Assembly: GCA_017303455.1 (NCBI GenBank)
Contig: JAFLBM010000002.1
Coordinates: forward strand, 62,001-126,000
Length of the DNA: 64,000 bases
Origin: Chitinophagales bacterium
GTDB taxonomy: Bacteria > Bacteroidota > Bacteroidia > Chitinophagales > Chitinophagaceae
Direction: 5' to 3'
The notes under the pieces are model-generated. The model saw nothing but the letters and a program-made list of their open reading frames with translations, searched no databases and was not told the origin of the DNA. Positions 38,063-47,111 of this stretch are shown here, piece after piece (position 1 is the first letter of the stretch; the number at the start of each line of letters is the position of its first letter). The position numbers and the translations under genes were made by a program.

Positions 38063-39190
38063 ATGAAAAGCCACTTCCACCTGTTGCAGCTTGATATCTA
38101 TTTCCATGATTATAAGTTTGCCCTGCTTTGTTTTATCACTGCCTTCGTTATTACACTGATCACTATTCCGCCTATCATCAGCCTTATTAATAAATACAGG
38201 CTGTACGATACTCCAAATGCAAGAAAGGAACATAAAACACCGATCCCCACCATGGGCGGGATTGCTATCCTGGCCGGTATGATGACCGGGCTCTTTCTCT
38301 GGTTTCCCTTTACGAATGAAGTGCCCCAGGTCAGTTTTTTCTTTGCTATATCCGTTCTCTTTGGTCTTGGCATCATGGACGACCTGAAAGATCTTTCTGC
38401 CAAATACAAATTTGTTATCCAATTGGGGTTAGCCGCTCTTATCGCTTTATCTGGTATCCGCATCACTTCTTTTGACGGATTATTTGGTATTGGGCAATTA
38501 CCTGTTTCTGCCCAATATACGTTTACGATCCTTGCAATTGTTGGTATCACCAATGCATTCAACCTGATTGACGGGATTGACGGGCTGGCAGGTGGTATCG
38601 GCTTCATGAGCCTTGTCACACTGGGCATCTTCCTTACCATGAGTGGTGATGTGAACACTGCCCTTATTGCTTTTGCATTAGCCGGCGGCATACTTGCTTT
38701 TTTGTATTTCAATTTTAACCCTGCCAAGATATTCATGGGAGATACAGGATCCTTGCTGCTGGGTTTTGTTATAGCTGTTCTTGCCATACGATTATTGCAG
38801 GTAAATATATCCGCTGCTGCTCCCGTCATTCAACATGCCCCTTTATTTATCCTTGGCATTGTATTGATCCCTGTTTTTGATACGGTCCGTGTTTTTTCCA
38901 CCCGGATATGGAATGGTAAATCGCCTTTTGAAGCAGATAAAACACATATTCATCACCTGCTTACGAACAAGGGGTACAGTCATGCTTTTGCAGCCAAGCT
39001 GATCTGCTTTATACATGGGTTTATACTGATCGAAGTATATTGGTTGAAAGAATTACGGCAGGAATTAATTTTGCTGATACTATTAGCCTTCATGACGATA
39101 CTTACACTTGTGCTTCGCCATATCCGCTATGTAACAGGCAAACCCGCAACCGATCCGCTGGCCATACAAAAAATTAATACAGCAGACTGA
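38063..39190 (+). CDS. Undecaprenyl-phosphate sugar-1-phosphate transferase, WecA/TagO/MraY family
   Basis: 375 residues, about 10-11 membrane helices. Family marks are KTPIPTMGGIAIL, the acidic FGLGIMDDLKDLSAKYK, NAFNLIDGIDGLAGGIG, IFMGDTGSLLLGF and the late histidine loop THIHHLL. This is the WecA-type C-terminus, which distinguishes it from MraY. It would transfer GlcNAc-1-P or a similar HexNAc-1-P to undecaprenyl phosphate, starting polysaccharide or glycan synthesis. The upstream 255 bp hold no recognisable feature. Confidence 0.93.
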   Translation: MKSHFHLLQLDIYFHDYKFALLCFITAFVITLITIPPIISLINKYRLYDTPNARKEHKTPIPTMGGIAILAGMMTGLFLWFPFTNEVPQVSFFFAISVLFGLGIMDDLKDLSAKYKFVIQLGLAALIALSGIRITSFDGLFGIGQLPVSAQYTFTILAIVGITNAFNLIDGIDGLAGGIGFMSLVTLGIFLTMSGDVNTALIAFALAGGILAFLYFNFNPAKIFMGDTGSLLLGFVIAVLAIRLLQVNISAAAPVIQHAPLFILGIVLIPVFDTVRVFSTRIWNGKSPFEADKTHIHHLLTNKGYSHAFAAKLICFIHGFILIEVYWLKELRQELILLILLAFMTILTLVLRHIRYVTGKPATDPLAIQKINTAD

Positions 39191-39255
39191 TCAAATTCAT
39201 TTGCTTTTATTGCCTGGCCCAATACTGTTGATATTTATTCCACTAATATTGCGGC

Positions 39256-39752
39256 ATGAAGAAAAGATGCAAAGTATTACTCTTTGACCTGAACGGAACA
39301 ATGATCAATGATATGCCCTATCATATCAGGACCTGGTACCAGCCTGGAAACAATGAAAGAAGGCAGTTGTCAGAAAAATGAGGGAGTGATCGAACGGGTA
39401 ATACCGGACGTTCTTAGCAGAAGAGAAAAAGAAAAGTAATAACCGGGCAGGAACTCAAACCTCAATTGCTATCGTTACCGGGGCTTACAGAATTTCTGCA
39501 GCAGGCTCAACTGCCATTCTGTTCAATATTGATTTTGTGATCAACAACCCGGATATCCGTTCTTATTGCTGTGCCCGGGTCAGTGCAGGTATTATAAAAA
39601 GAGACAACTCTGATCCTGAAACAATTCTCAAAATCGCCGCTCATTTAAGAATTGATCCTGCTGGCTGCCTTGTCATTAAATTTGATCAATTCACCAATGT
39701 AAAAATACTGATAGCTGACTACAGCAGTCCGGCCATAAAACAATTGCTGTAA
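39256..39752 (+). pseudogene. Decayed HAD-family phosphatase (beta-phosphoglucomutase-like)
   Basis: ATG 39256 opens VLLFDLNGTMINDMPYHIRTWY, the HAD motif I plus cap start, but the frame stops at TGA 39379-39381. The next frame carries QKNEGVIERV ... REKEK, and further frames carry GQELKPQLLSLPGLTEFLQQAQ and then FNIDFVINNPDIRSY followed by SDPETILKIAAHLRIDPAGCLV. These match consecutive pieces of one Bacteroidota HAD protein. At least three frame shifts and apparent deletions (the GSAA motif region and the cap are mostly lost) show it is non-functional. It sits beside the symporter gene with a shared terminator. Confidence 0.82.
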
Positions 39753-39758
39753 AATAAA

Positions 39759-39779
39759 AAAGCAGCCTTCGGCTGCTTT
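39759..39779. terminator. Bidirectional hairpin terminator
   Basis: Perfect 9-bp stem AAAGCAGCC (39759-39767) / GGCTGCTTT (39771-39779), loop TTC. A-rich sequence precedes it on the plus strand (T-run on the minus strand), so it serves the leftward symporter transcript and the relic HAD gene. Confidence 0.7.
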
Positions 39780-39803
39780 GAATGTATTTTCTCCTGCTAT
39801 ATA

Positions 39804-41492
39804 CTACCAGAATTTGGCATACAGTACGGTCAGGATCAGCAACGTTACTACAATCATTGCCGTAATTGAAGGACTGAGCTTGAACATAGATTTATCCAGT
39901 TCAAATGCTTTCGGATTGACTTTTGGCCCTGCCAGGCTAAAGCCAACCATTATCAATACCGTGAAGAAGAACGACCAGCCCATATTGATAAGGAACGGAA
40001 TCTGGTATACTTCTTTACCATTTTCAATAGTCCGGAATGCCGTATACAGCCAGGTCTCATTGCCAAAAACTGACACTGCATAATTATTAAAAAATACAGC
40101 CAGTACTAATCCTGTGATCAGCCCTGCTACAGCAGCAGCACCGGTTGTTCTTTTCCAGAACATACCCAGTATAAACATGGCAAACACACCCGGGCTGATA
40201 AAGCCTGTATATTTCTGGATAAAGGTGAACCCACCTTCGCCTCCAATTCCCAGTATGTCATCCCACGTAAATAACAAAGAAATCAACACAGCAACTACTG
40301 CTACCATTCGTCCTAACCAAACCTGTTTCTTTTCCTCCATTTCCTTATTAAAATACTTCTTGTGAATGTCGTATGTATAAATGGTGGAGATGCTGTTAAG
40401 CTTACCGGCCAACGACGCTACGATTGCTGCTGTCAGGGCCGCTATTGACAATCCTTTTAGACCTTCCGGTAAAAACCCAAGAATTGATGCATACGCCTCG
40501 TCCTTTATTCCTACTTCAATGTGGCCGCTTTTTTGTAATACATACGCAGCGATACCTGGCAACATAACAATAACAGGCATCAGTACTTTCAGGAAACCTG
40601 CAAATAAAAGTCCTTTACGGGCGGTCTGCAGATCAGCGCCCAATGCCCGTTGTGTGATATACTGGTTACAACCCCAATAATTAAGGTTCACAATCCATTG
40701 CCCGGCAAAATACATAGCGATGCCCGGAAGCAGTAAATATTTATTGATGTATTCCTGTGACGAGTTGGCATCCGGTTTACTTAATATCATATGAAAATGA
40801 TCAGGGGCCTCTTTTAACAGCGTATTGAAACCAGCGATCGCATCCCTGCCCAACCCGAATTTTTCACTAACAATCGTTAAGGCAAAATAAATAGTAGCAA
40901 ATCCCCCAATGATCAGTACTGCTACCTGTATCACATCAGTGTATCCGATTACTTTCATCCCACCCAATGTAATTATAAGCGCAAAAATGGCTAATCCCAC
41001 CATGATGATGTGAAAATATTCTGGTCCTACTAACCCGCTTACTGCAACAGCTCCAAGAAAAAGTATTGAAGTAAGGTTGACAAAAATGTACAGGAACAAC
41101 CAGAAAATAGCCATGATCAGCGATACCGTTTCATTATACCTTGTCTTCAAAAACTGCGGCATTGTATATATCTTATTTTTAAGATAAATGGGCATAAACC
41201 AAACCGCAATTATTATCAGCGCTACGGCAGCGATCCATTCATAAGCCGCTACTGCTATTCCGACAAAAAAACCATCCCCGCTCATACCGATGAACTGTTC
41301 TGCCGAAATATTGGAAGCGATCAATGATGCCCCGATAGCCCACCAGGTCAATGATCCTTCTGCTAAGAAGAAATCATGAGAGGCTGTAATGGATGCTTTC
41401 TTTTTTCGCTGATAGATCCAGTAGCCATAACCGGCAATGAGGATGAAATAGACAATGAAAACAACGATATCTTTTGTGGCAAGATTATTCAT
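39804..41492 (-). CDS. Sodium:sugar symporter (SSS, SGLT-like)
   Basis: 562 residues, about 14 membrane helices, an SGLT-type SSS protein. Marks include the first helices WWAIGASLIASNISAEQFIGMSGDGF, the FLKTRYNETVSLI region, and LPGIAMYFAGQWIVNLNYWGCNQYITQRALGA, where the sugar SGLT proteins have the conserved NYWGCNQ. The frame is intact while the genes on both sides (HAD phosphatase, araA) are relics. The substrate is probably a monosaccharide; arabinose is suggested only by the araA remnant. Confidence 0.92.
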   Translation of the reverse strand: MNNLATKDIVVFIVYFILIAGYGYWIYQRKKKASITASHDFFLAEGSLTWWAIGASLIASNISAEQFIGMSGDGFFVGIAVAAYEWIAAVALIIIAVWFMPIYLKNKIYTMPQFLKTRYNETVSLIMAIFWLFLYIFVNLTSILFLGAVAVSGLVGPEYFHIIMVGLAIFALIITLGGMKVIGYTDVIQVAVLIIGGFATIYFALTIVSEKFGLGRDAIAGFNTLLKEAPDHFHMILSKPDANSSQEYINKYLLLPGIAMYFAGQWIVNLNYWGCNQYITQRALGADLQTARKGLLFAGFLKVLMPVIVMLPGIAAYVLQKSGHIEVGIKDEAYASILGFLPEGLKGLSIAALTAAIVASLAGKLNSISTIYTYDIHKKYFNKEMEEKKQVWLGRMVAVVAVLISLLFTWDDILGIGGEGGFTFIQKYTGFISPGVFAMFILGMFWKRTTGAAAVAGLITGLVLAVFFNNYAVSVFGNETWLYTAFRTIENGKEVYQIPFLINMGWSFFFTVLIMVGFSLAGPKVNPKAFELDKSMFKLSPSITAMIVVTLLILTVLYAKFW

Positions 41493-41541
41493 TAGCTGTT
41501 ATTTTAGTTTGGTGATCAGGGCCTTTTTCCCAATTTTTAAA

Positions 41542-41802
41542 TTATTCATTAAACTTGTAAACTACATCATTCACCCGTAATTCCCTTTTCAAATTAGGGA
41601 TAATTGCAGTTTTACAGATCAAAATATATCCTATACCGGTCATCTCTGCAAAATCCTCTAACCCCTCTGATGAAATATTCCGGCTGTAGCAGGTATGATG
41701 AGCACCCCCGGCACAGATCCATGCTGTACAGGCTGTATTAAAACGGTAATGGTCTCTGTGACACCCGTGCAACCGGTAGTTTGGATAATTTATCTTAGGC
41801 TT
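41542..41802 (-). pseudogene. araA: L-arabinose isomerase C-terminal remnant
   Basis: The leftward frame ending at 41542 encodes TACTAWICAGGAHHTCYSRN ... LEDFAEMTGIGYIL ... LKRELRVNDVVY, a good match to the AraA C-terminus (family A-W-I-x-A-G-G-A-H-H-T ... LEDFAEM). Upstream in another frame, DKLSKLPVARV (about 41763-41795) is the preceding AraA segment, and a frameshift lies between them. AraA homology ends about 8 bp from the left 14-bp repeat. Only about 87 of the ~500 codons remain, so the gene is dead. Confidence 0.75.
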
Positions 41803-41809
41803 TTCGCTT

Positions 41810-41823
41810 TACTTTCCGATACA
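41810..41823. repeat. Putative attL core
   Basis: TACTTTCCGATACA, identical to 58922-58935. It lies at the junction where araA homology ends. A 14-bp exact match between two short flanks is unlikely by chance. Confidence 0.65.
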
Positions 41824-41905
41824 GAATTTACCGTGCCTTGATTGATGAATGTCTCAGCGATTTTAGTAACATTTATGTATTCAAAAGAGCCTCTAATAGT
41901 ATACA

Positions 41906-44900
41906 CTATTTTTCAAACGGGTGGTTTGTTATAATACAACGGCCAGACTCAATATCTGCTTGAACATTCTTATATTTCACATTTTGTTTAATTTCACCAT
42001 TCGTATATCGAACAGTTACGCGATCATTTCGTTTAAATTCTTTTTTCTTTTGTGATGTGCAAAATTCCTCATAAAGATCTTGAGCCAAAAAATCTCCCAT
42101 CCCCATCGCAGTTTTGAGACTTTGACAACCTAATTCTTTCATCCCCAATCCATATAGTGTATCACCCTTAACTCTAAAAAAATCAGCATCCGTATTATCT
42201 AATTCGATAGCTCTATCTAAATCAGCAAGTGCTGAGTTTAAATAAATCCCGTCATTATATAATTCAGCTAAATTACGTTTAGCAAGGCTTCTATTAAAGT
42301 AAGACAACGCATACTTATTATTCATGGATATAGCGATATTGTAGTCAGCAACAGCCTCGTCATGCATTCCTAAAGCATTCTTTGTCAAACCCCTGTTATT
42401 GTAGGAAGTATGCCCACCCCCAAATTTGATAGCAGTATTCAAATCGTCAAGAGACTGTTGGTACAACCTCAGATTATAATATGCTAATCCTCGATCATTA
42501 TGCGCATGGGCATAGGTTGGGTTCAACTCAATCGCCTTATTAAACCATAAAACTGCTTCTTCATTATTGCCTATTTGACTTTCAACTCTCCCCCTATTAT
42601 AGTAAAGATGAGAATTATCTTTATCTAGCTCTAGCCCTTTACTAAAATCCTCAATTGCTAGATTGAGTTTTCCTAGTTCGGTTCTACAGACTCCTCGATT
42701 ATTATAAGCGATAGTTTGTGATGGATCAAGTTGAATTGCTAAATCAGCGCATTCTTCTGCTTCTTGATTTAATTCAAGTTCACTCTTTTTAGCACAAATA
42801 TTTGTAAACAGTATTGCTAAATCCTTTTTTGCATCAATATTTTCACTTACTGTAATTTGGTTAAACAAACTCTTAATTATATCGTACTTAATGTCCTTTA
42901 TCTTCGTTTCACTTAGAAAATCAGTCCATATCATATAACTAATTGCAATTGTGTTTCTGAAATTAATATTCCATGAGTGAAACAATAACCTAGATACTAC
43001 TTCGGTCCCGTGAGCAGGATTTCTCTTAATTATACTCGCAATCGTTTTCAAAATAAAATATTCCCCTAATATATCAGGTTGAAGTCCAAGCCAAATTTCA
43101 TTTTCCTCATCCAGCGTATTCTCAGATATAATAGAATAAGAATCTATAAACTCTCCATAAACAGTTTTAATATCAAGGTCTTCTAGCAGATCAATGATTT
43201 CATTTTTCTTAAGCTCTCCACAAAATGTGTTTACCAAGAGGATTAATTCAATATCAGAAATTAAACTTTTGTCAACGTATTTCACCCATAAATTTTCCAG
43301 CCTAAGAAAAGTATTTTTAAGAAGGTCGTTGGTATTCCAATTGCGAATATTATCCCCTGAAGCCAATGCAACTGCAACTAAAAATGTAAACAGAGGCCTA
43401 TGCTTATCATTAAGTTCATTAACGCTTCGAAGTATTTCATTTTTGTTCGATTTAATCTGATCCCATTTCGAAATATTTTCTCGCTTTATTACTTGTTCAA
43501 TTAAATTCCAACTATAATTATCATCTAGGGCATTTAGTTTAAGCATTACGCCAGTATTATTCACCTCCCTCTTATATAAAGTATCGTCTAATTCAGTCCC
43601 GGGCCTTCTCTTTTGAATCCATTCTTCTGTTTCTTGTCTTTCCAATAAAAGAATACGAACCGGATATAAATAGTTAACACTTCTCTGGCTAAGTGTTGTA
43701 ATAATATCTGCAACTTGATTGGTTTTTGACAATGCATAATCTATGATAATAAGAGTTGGCATTTCAGGCTCCCAAGATTCCCATTTCGTAGTAATTTTAA
43801 TATCCAAAAAACCGGAGTAGTAGCCATCGGTCATCATACAAAGCTTTTGGGCAATGCGACTTTTACCCATACCCCCTGGACCAATAACCATCCACCAAGA
43901 AAATTTCATTTCATCATTTCTTTTGCCTATAAAATTTAATAATTTATTTAACTCTTCATTTCGTCCGACAAAATCAAGATACCCATACTTAAAATCGTAC
44001 TTATTAAACTGATCTTGATAGCTTATTCGATCACGTTTATCAAGAACTGGTGACACAAGATCTTTTAAACTATTTTGGATGACCTCCAACTTTTTTGCAA
44101 CTTCTTCATAATACTCATGAACAAGTTCTTTAACTCTAGTTACATTCTCATCTGTTTCATTTATGTTTTCAAGTATACCAAGCAGTTTCTGATTGGTTTG
44201 AGCAGCAAAATCGTATACAATTGAAAAATCCCTATTTATGTCCTTAGTGTTGAGAATGATCGATTCCAATAAATGTACAAAATAGACGGTCTTTGCCTTG
44301 TCTTCTCTTTTCAATTCTTGAAGAAAATTATGCCTGAAATAATGTTTAAATTTTTCGCATACTTTAGATATAAAATCATCAAATAGAACGTTGTCTTTTT
44401 CTGCAAATTCTGGTGTTACTTTCTCAATGATTTTTCTGAGAAGCTCATCAGGGTTTAATTGTAAATTCTGAAGCAATACTTCTTCAATTGCTTCATCATT
44501 ATTCAATGTATTTAAAAGTGGGCTAAAGAACTCCTCTTTCAATTCAGTCAAATCCTCATACTCTTTACTTGTTTTATTGAAAACATACCTCATTAACTTT
44601 CCAGCAAACTTTTCCTTGACTTGATACTCTGTAGTAATATCTACTTCAATTTGTGAGAAAGAATCTTTATAAGCACTTAATATTGCAGCTTTCAAATCGT
44701 TGTTCACATCACCTTTAAAAGAATCCTTTACTTTTACCACACCTTCATATACTCCATGTGCTACTACATGGCTACCTAGAGTAAAAATCCCTTCAGCTAT
44801 ATGTGTGGACAATCCTAATGCGTTTGCAATTATTGCGGACGTTTCGTGTGAAGTTCCTAAATAATGACTTGCTAAACCCGTCCCAAATAAAAGACTAACT

Positions 44901-44929
44901 TGGCCTATATGTTTTGCTTTGCTTTCCAA
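41906..44929 (-). CDS. STAND-type NTPase with C-terminal TPR array
   Basis: 1007 residues. The N-terminus has a weakly hydrophobic first ~65 residues, then a helical region of unknown fold to about 320. A STAND/NACHT-like P-loop NTPase follows at about 325-640, with Walker A IGPGGMGKSR (about 349-358) and Walker B PTLIIIDYAL (about 391-400). The C-terminus carries about seven TPR motifs (e.g. AYNNRGVCRTELGKLNLAIEDF, about 700-955) and a short basic beta tail. Fused STAND-plus-repeat proteins act as ligand sensors, many of them antiphage; the effector domain here would be the unrecognised N-terminus. It is 188 nt from the nuclease gene, so it may have its own promoter. Confidence 0.85.
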   Translation of the reverse strand: MESKAKHIGQVSLLFGTGLASHYLGTSHETSAIIANALGLSTHIAEGIFTLGSHVVAHGVYEGVVKVKDSFKGDVNNDLKAAILSAYKDSFSQIEVDITTEYQVKEKFAGKLMRYVFNKTSKEYEDLTELKEEFFSPLLNTLNNDEAIEEVLLQNLQLNPDELLRKIIEKVTPEFAEKDNVLFDDFISKVCEKFKHYFRHNFLQELKREDKAKTVYFVHLLESIILNTKDINRDFSIVYDFAAQTNQKLLGILENINETDENVTRVKELVHEYYEEVAKKLEVIQNSLKDLVSPVLDKRDRISYQDQFNKYDFKYGYLDFVGRNEELNKLLNFIGKRNDEMKFSWWMVIGPGGMGKSRIAQKLCMMTDGYYSGFLDIKITTKWESWEPEMPTLIIIDYALSKTNQVADIITTLSQRSVNYLYPVRILLLERQETEEWIQKRRPGTELDDTLYKREVNNTGVMLKLNALDDNYSWNLIEQVIKRENISKWDQIKSNKNEILRSVNELNDKHRPLFTFLVAVALASGDNIRNWNTNDLLKNTFLRLENLWVKYVDKSLISDIELILLVNTFCGELKKNEIIDLLEDLDIKTVYGEFIDSYSIISENTLDEENEIWLGLQPDILGEYFILKTIASIIKRNPAHGTEVVSRLLFHSWNINFRNTIAISYMIWTDFLSETKIKDIKYDIIKSLFNQITVSENIDAKKDLAILFTNICAKKSELELNQEAEECADLAIQLDPSQTIAYNNRGVCRTELGKLNLAIEDFSKGLELDKDNSHLYYNRGRVESQIGNNEEAVLWFNKAIELNPTYAHAHNDRGLAYYNLRLYQQSLDDLNTAIKFGGGHTSYNNRGLTKNALGMHDEAVADYNIAISMNNKYALSYFNRSLAKRNLAELYNDGIYLNSALADLDRAIELDNTDADFFRVKGDTLYGLGMKELGCQSLKTAMGMGDFLAQDLYEEFCTSQKKKEFKRNDRVTVRYTNGEIKQNVKYKNVQADIESGRCIITNHPFEK

Positions 44930-45117
44930 ATACTAAACTTTCTTCTGTGATAACATTTATTGTTGACTCTTTTAAATTAAGATTTTTTTGAACCCTACCC
45001 AGTGATTGTAAATGCAAATCTATAGGCTATCTAATTTATACGTTATTAAATAATTGTTCTTTTCAAAATCGAACTATTCGATAGCCTCCTTTATTTCAAA
45101 GTAATATTATAAGTCAC

Positions 45118-46017
45118 CTAAGAATCTCTCCCGAATTTGGTTGACACACAGACATTCTTAAATGGATTAAAAACGAAGATGTTATTAAAGCTAAATTCTC
45201 TTTGCGGCAATAATTCTGGAGAAAGGTCATGATCAGATTTTTCACTAACTCCATCTACAATAACTAGCAAGTAAATATTTTTTAATCCGCAATTCGCTTC
45301 ATACTTTTTTAATTTCTGTTCCTTCTGGGAAATGAGTACATCCAAATCCTTAGTAGCAATTCCTTTGCTTAGATACTCCTCTGATAAAACAATTTCCAAT
45401 GTCGAATGAGAGGAAACTGAAATTTTTTTAACTATTTCGGGATTATCGATTGCTTGATCAGAAAGATAATTAAACAAATACTCTAAAAGAATTGGCACAA
45501 GAGATTTACGGTCGATCTGGGAAATTTTGTCGTAATTGAATTGAATATTAAATATTTTCTTCGCATCAGGAGCTTTTAAACTCAAAGCTTGCTGGACATC
45601 TTTACATACTTTCTCTAAATTACTTATCATAGCTACCAACGCCTTATCATAAACTCTAGTATGCTCAATTCCGATCTGCTCACCATTGATTTCAATTATG
45701 AAATCTGGGCTTTCGCCCATACTAATAAGTTTAACATCTTCCTTCAAAAAAAGAATGAATCTGGCTATATCCATCAGTTCATCTTTACGCTTTATACTTT
45801 CTTTATCTGTTTTATCCTTAAGCTCGTCATAATATTTCCCCATTATCTTTATAATCATTTCTCTCTCTTCAGATTCACTTTCATTTAAAGAAACAAATTC
45901 ACCATACACTTCCTGCGACAACATAAAATCTGGATTACCAGTTGCTTCTTTAAAAGCTGTCGCCATTTCTTCGAAAGTAGCATCTTTGGAAACCTTAATC
46001 TTAAACTTACTAGACAT
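45118..46017 (-). CDS. Predicted PD-(D/E)XK-fold nuclease
   Basis: 299 residues. Residues 104-120 read PDFIIEI...IGIEHT, the pattern PD-x(n)-[IV]-x-[IV]-E-x-[TK] of PD-(D/E)XK nucleases, with His-Thr in place of the usual Lys. The rest is a helical N-terminus (1-90) and a C-terminal alpha/beta tail. No named family is recognised. It lies 98 nt after the unknown protein gene in the leftward cargo run and is a candidate effector. The lysine substitution could mean altered catalysis. Confidence 0.6.
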   Translation of the reverse strand: MSSKFKIKVSKDATFEEMATAFKEATGNPDFMLSQEVYGEFVSLNESESEEREMIIKIMGKYYDELKDKTDKESIKRKDELMDIARFILFLKEDVKLISMGESPDFIIEINGEQIGIEHTRVYDKALVAMISNLEKVCKDVQQALSLKAPDAKKIFNIQFNYDKISQIDRKSLVPILLEYLFNYLSDQAIDNPEIVKKISVSSHSTLEIVLSEEYLSKGIATKDLDVLISQKEQKLKKYEANCGLKNIYLLVIVDGVSEKSDHDLSPELLPQREFSFNNIFVFNPFKNVCVSTKFGRDS

Positions 46018-46115
46018 AAGACTTATTAATTGAACATTATAAAGCGATTGGAAAAGAGTAGACGATCTAGTATATTCTACTTTTAAATCTACTATGGCAA
46101 TACTTTCTAACTAAT

Positions 46116-47111
46116 TTAATGCTCTATCGCTTTGTGCAATTTCTCAGGTTTAAAGTTATTTCGCCGTTCGAAAACTGTTCGACACAAGATCGGCGCACAA
46201 TTAAACGGAAGTCTATCATAGATATTACCAGAGTCACCCGAGCTAACTCTCCAAACATCTATGTCTGGAAACTTAGTCGCTAAAAGCAAGCATAATAGTG
46301 AAAAAGGTTTAGGGCCTAAAGGAGCTAAAATTACACGATAATTACTTCTAAGGCTCATACAAAGCGAGGATAATAAAGAATCCGTTGTTTTAATATCAGA
46401 CATGGAATGTGTATAGACGTGATCCGAACCTAACGATGCTAATAGCTTTTCATTATTCTTCTCAACGATTTCCGAAAAACGATCATCATAAGCAGGTTTT
46501 GAATAAAATGAATATGTTTCTTGGGGGTCTAGATATTCCATCAACCCTTTTGCAGTTTCCTTTTCGTAACCCAATCCCAAAATTAATGCTGTTGGTTTAT
46601 AAGATGCTGACACTCTAAAAATTCCGGGTATTGGCCCCATATACCTATTAGGCATAGGCATCTTCGGTACTGAAAATTGTGATGGTGAGTAAGAAAATAT
46701 AACTTCCAGACTAGATAGTTCGCTATACTTATTTAAAAAAAAATTTAAAATTGTAGCATACCACACCTTTGTCATGCATGAATAATCAATAATAATGGAG
46801 AGCTTTTCTTGAAATATTTCTTTTGCTAAAATTTCGTCTAATACGTTAATGACATCTTCAAAACTACCTTCTCTTGCAGAATACGTGTCGAACTTCATAT
46901 CATGAAACACTTTATCATTCTTTATTCTTTGAGGATGCTCTGAACGCTCCTTAAAACCGATAGAACACTTTCTTCTCACCCTCGTATGTACTTTCTCACT
47001 AAGAGTTGTAGCTCGGGTCTCATAACCTGACGCTGCAATTAATACATCGTATTCCTTTTGCAGAAAGTCGGTAAAAGACAATTGTTGTGCAAATTTTAGT
47101 CGCATGATCAT
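46116..47111 (-). CDS. Unrecognised protein with two Rossmann-like halves
   Basis: 331 residues (ATG 47111; 47105 also possible). No family recognised. The sequence seems to repeat itself: an N-terminal half begins VLIAASGYETRATTLSEKV (about 23-41) and ends in SIIIDYSCMTKVWYATIL. A C-terminal half begins ALILGLGYEKETAKGLMEY (about 175-193) and ends in RVILAPLGPKPFSLLCLLL. Both halves have a beta strand, a G-Y-E turn and a helix, as in nucleotide- or ligand-binding Rossmann folds. The gene abuts the ORC-like ATPase gene with no gap and is therefore probably its functional partner. Confidence 0.7.
   Translation of the reverse strand: MIMRLKFAQQLSFTDFLQKEYDVLIAASGYETRATTLSEKVHTRVRRKCSIGFKERSEHPQRIKNDKVFHDMKFDTYSAREGSFEDVINVLDEILAKEIFQEKLSIIIDYSCMTKVWYATILNFFLNKYSELSSLEVIFSYSPSQFSVPKMPMPNRYMGPIPGIFRVSASYKPTALILGLGYEKETAKGLMEYLDPQETYSFYSKPAYDDRFSEIVEKNNEKLLASLGSDHVYTHSMSDIKTTDSLLSSLCMSLRSNYRVILAPLGPKPFSLLCLLLATKFPDIDVWRVSSGDSGNIYDRLPFNCAPILCRTVFERRNNFKPEKLHKAIEH

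Noticed and set aside
37877..38422. Minus-strand frame of 181 codons overlapping the WecA-like gene
   Set aside because: It is antisense to a well-supported membrane enzyme and its translation has no recognisable domain.
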